Source: Desulfohalobiaceae bacterium (GTDB lineage Bacteria; Desulfobacterota; Desulfovibrionia; Desulfovibrionales; Desulfothermaceae). From it: a stretch of 7,454 bases of DNA. The notes under the pieces are model-generated. The model searched no databases. It saw only the letters and a program-made list of their open reading frames with translations, and was not told the DNA's origin. Shown piece by piece: positions 5,293 through 7,454 of the stretch (positions within the stretch are counted from its first letter, which is position 1; every line of letters starts with the position of its first letter). Position numbers and translations under genes: made by a program. The stretch lies in assembly GCA_021737115.1 (NCBI GenBank), contig JAIPER010000176.1, forward strand, positions 1 to 7,454. Direction: 5' to 3'.

Positions 5293-7227
5293 ATGAGCAG
5301 CCAACTCCCGAACATCACCAAAGACCAAACTATCCCCAAGCTCTTCCTGAACAAATGCAGGGAGTACGGAAGCAATAAAGTCGCAATGCGGGAAAAGGAA
5401 TTCGGTATCTGGAAGCCCTTCACCTGGCAGGATTACCTTGATAACGTCAAATACTTGAGTCTGGGTCTGATCAGCCTGGGACTGGAAAAGGGGGATCGCG
5501 TGGCCCTCATGGGCGCCAACAGACCCGAGGGCCTGTGGGTGGAAATGGCCGCCCTGTGCGCCGGCGGCGTCGGGGTCTGGCTCTTTCAGGAATCCATGCT
5601 GGATGAAGTCAAATACATCATCGACCACTCCGATGCTCGTTTCTTTGTCGGGGAAACCCAGGAAGAGGTGGACAAAGGAATGGCCATCAAAGGCGAATGT
5701 CCCAAACTGGAATACATCATCTGGGACGATCCCAAGGGCATGCGCACCTACGACCAGGAGTATCTATGCAGCATACAAAAACTCAGGAAAATCGGTCAGG
5801 AAAAAGATGAGCAGGACCCGGACCTCTTCGAACGGATGATCCAGCAGGGAAACGGCGACGACGTCTGTCTGCAGTTCTACACTTCCGGGACCACCGGTTT
5901 GCCCAAGGGAGTCCTGCTCACCCACTGGAACATGCTGACCATGGGCAAAAACCTGATGGATGTCGACCCCTGCACCCCTGAAGACGACTTTGTCTCCTAT
6001 CTGCCCTTTGCCTGGATCGGAGAACAGATGATGTCCATTTCCTGCGGTCTGCAAATCGGATACACCATCAATTTTCCGGAAGAACCGAGCACGAACATGG
6101 AGAACATCAGGGAAATCGGGCCCCATGTCATGTTCGCCCCGCCCAGGCTCTACGAAGGCATGACCCGCAGCGTCCAGGTCAAGTACATGGATGCCTCCTG
6201 GATCAAACGAAAAATATACGAGTTCGGGACCAAAATCGGCTACAAGGCGGCCGAGTGCAAATTCGAGAAAAAATCCATTCCCCTCTACCTGCAATGCTTG
6301 AACTTTCTGGCTTACTGGATGATGCAGAAGAAACTCAAGGATCATCTGGGACTGAGCCGGGTCAAGCATGCCTATACAGGAGGCGGGGCCATGGGCCCGG
6401 ACCATTTCCGATTCTTCCATGCCCTGGGGGTCAACCTGAAACAGATCTATGGCCAGACCGAAGTGGCCGGGATCGCCTTTGTCCACCGGGACGGAGACAT
6501 CAAATTCGATACGGTCGGCACCCCCATTCCCCAGACCGAAGTGGCCATTGCTGAAGACGGAGAGATCCTCTGCAAGAGCCCTTCGGTCTTTATCGGCTAC
6601 TACAAAAACGAAGAGGCCACCCGCAAGACCATCAAAGACGGCTGGCTGTACACCGGAGACAAGGGCTTCATCGATGAAGACGGCCATCTGGTCGTCTTCG
6701 ACCGTTCCAAGGATGTCATGACCCTGAGCGACGGACGGCCCTTCTCTCCCCAGTACCTGGAAACGAGACTGAAGTTCAGCCCCTATATCCAGGAGGCCTG
6801 GGTTATCGGCCACGAAAAGGAGTACATCACCGCGGTTTTGTGTATCGACTACTCCGTGGTCGGGAAATGGGCCGATGAGAAAAAACTCAACTACACCAGC
6901 TACCCCGAACTTTCCCAGAAACCCCAGGTGTACAACCTGGTCGAGGAGCAGATCAAAACCGTGAATAAAGACCTGCCCGATCCGGCCAAGGTCAAAAAAT
7001 TCGTGAACCTCTACAAGGTCTTTGACGCGGACGACGAAGAACTGACCCGGACCAGCAAGCTGAAGCGGGGCTTTGTGGAGAAGCGCTATCAGGACATCGT
7101 CCAGGCCCTGTACCAGAACACCGACAGCGTCCACATGGACACGACCATCACCTATGAAGACGGCCGGGAACAGCATATCAAGACCGATCTCAGGATCCAG
7201 GAGGTTGGGGAATCTGTGAATCAGTGA
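5293..7227 (+). CDS. Long-chain-type acyl-CoA synthetase (AMP-forming)
   Basis: This enzyme activates a carboxylic acid with ATP to an acyl-adenylate, then to acyl-CoA. The 644-residue length and motifs place it in the ANL superfamily near long-chain acyl-CoA synthetases: P-loop YTSGTTGLPKG (196-206), YGQTE from 386, TGD ending at Asp456, hinge DRSKD (470-474), and the C-terminal LTRTSKLKR with a candidate catalytic Lys589. Where many relatives have GGKN(I/V)AP, this one has SDGRPFSPQ, a variant loop. The ATG at 5293 follows AAGGAGG (13 nt upstream) and GAAGGA (3 nt upstream); an in-frame GTG at 5251 would overlap livG and is less likely. The gene is coupled to livG with a 10-nt gap. Its last residues (VNQ) and TGA stop lie inside the 8-bp repeat array. 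Chain-length preference cannot be read from the sequence; aromatic or branched acids are possible given the Liv context. Confidence 0.9.
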   Translation: MSSQLPNITKDQTIPKLFLNKCREYGSNKVAMREKEFGIWKPFTWQDYLDNVKYLSLGLISLGLEKGDRVALMGANRPEGLWVEMAALCAGGVGVWLFQESMLDEVKYIIDHSDARFFVGETQEEVDKGMAIKGECPKLEYIIWDDPKGMRTYDQEYLCSIQKLRKIGQEKDEQDPDLFERMIQQGNGDDVCLQFYTSGTTGLPKGVLLTHWNMLTMGKNLMDVDPCTPEDDFVSYLPFAWIGEQMMSISCGLQIGYTINFPEEPSTNMENIREIGPHVMFAPPRLYEGMTRSVQVKYMDASWIKRKIYEFGTKIGYKAAECKFEKKSIPLYLQCLNFLAYWMMQKKLKDHLGLSRVKHAYTGGGAMGPDHFRFFHALGVNLKQIYGQTEVAGIAFVHRDGDIKFDTVGTPIPQTEVAIAEDGEILCKSPSVFIGYYKNEEATRKTIKDGWLYTGDKGFIDEDGHLVVFDRSKDVMTLSDGRPFSPQYLETRLKFSPYIQEAWVIGHEKEYITAVLCIDYSVVGKWADEKKLNYTSYPELSQKPQVYNLVEEQIKTVNKDLPDPAKVKKFVNLYKVFDADDEELTRTSKLKRGFVEKRYQDIVQALYQNTDSVHMDTTITYEDGREQHIKTDLRIQEVGESVNQ

Positions 7228-7330
7228 GTCAGTGAATCAGTGAATCGGTGAATCGGTGCATCGGTGAATCGGTGAGTCAGTGAATCGGTGAGTCAGTGAA
7301 TCGGTGAGTCAGTGAATCGGTGAATCGGTG
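7216..7330 (+). repeat. Array of fourteen 8-bp units, consensus GTGARTCR
   Basis: Perfectly phased octamers run from 7216 to 7327: seven GTGAATCG, four GTGAGTCA, two GTGAATCA and one GTGCATCG, followed by a partial GTG. Thirteen of fourteen units contain GANTC. The first units encode the last residues of the synthetase, and TGA in the second unit is its stop. Because 8 is not a multiple of 3, the TGA in each unit closes all three forward frames. No promoter or terminator is evident in it. Confidence 0.95.
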
Positions 7331-7414
7331 GTCGGACGTCGGAGGTCGGTGGTCGGTGGTCGGACGTCGGTGGTCGGAGATCGGAGATCGGATGTCGGAT
7401 GTCAGAAGTCGGAT
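7331..7414 (+). repeat. Array of twelve 7-bp units, consensus GTCGGAN
   Basis: Directly after the octamer array the period changes to seven: GTCGGAC, GTCGGAG, GTCGGTG (three copies in all), ATCGGAG, ATCGGAT, GTCGGAT, GTCAGAA and so on, in perfect phase to 7414. The core CGGA resembles the heptamers of the array beside hdrB, read in the sense direction of the adjacent gene in both cases. Positions 7415-7454 show nothing recognisable. Confidence 0.93.
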
Positions 7415-7454
7415 GGTCAAAATGCTGGGATGCTTAGATTTGAGTTGGCTGTAA

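Noticed and set aside
5764..7176. Minus-strand open frame of 470 codons
   Set aside because: It is antisense to the acyl-CoA synthetase, whose adenylation motifs are all in the plus frame. Long antisense frames are common in codon-biased genes of this composition.

Overview
The window looks like chromosomal DNA from an anaerobic bacterium of the Desulfobacterota type (a sulfate reducer or relative). This is inferred from protein families only: a cytosolic heterodisulfide-reductase-like HdrC/HdrB pair, and a LivG-type ABC ATPase coupled to a long-chain acyl-CoA synthetase. No marker gene fixes the taxon.

Layout. Positions 51-111 and 2111-2290 are two halves of one degenerate tandem array. A complete 1,999-nt group II intron (112-2110, minus strand) interrupts it. 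Joining the two flanks restores the 7-bp register of the array exactly. The intron has a GTGCG 5' end, recognisable EBS1/EBS2 guide sequences, an intact reverse transcriptase/maturase ORF without an HNH endonuclease domain, and domains V and VI at its 3' end. Right of the array, still on the minus strand, lie hdrB (2252-3160) and hdrC (3150-3716). They overlap by 11 bp and are transcribed hdrC then hdrB towards the array and intron, so the intron sits downstream of the hdr operon in sense orientation.

Positions 3717-4460 are a divergent, AT-rich control region. It has a sigma70-like promoter for each direction and two palindromic elements, each 101 bp and each starting ATAC and ending GTAT. 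To the right, on the plus strand, livG (4461-5282) is followed after 10 nt by an AMP-forming acyl-CoA synthetase gene (5293-7227). The synthetase gene runs into a second array: fourteen 8-bp units (7216-7327), then twelve 7-bp units (7331-7414).

How the parts relate. HdrC and HdrB should form an electron-transfer module: two ferredoxin-type clusters feed a CCG-domain subunit that handles thiol/disulfide chemistry. No HdrA flavoprotein is in view. LivG plus the synthetase suggest uptake of an organic acid or branched substrate coupled to CoA activation, with the permease genes outside the window.

The most unusual feature is the pair of short-period arrays. Each lies at the 3' end of a gene, reads CGGA-rich heptamers in that gene's sense direction, and supplies the gene's stop codon. 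One also carries the group II intron, and that array has two further unoccupied copies of the intron's 5' target sequence.
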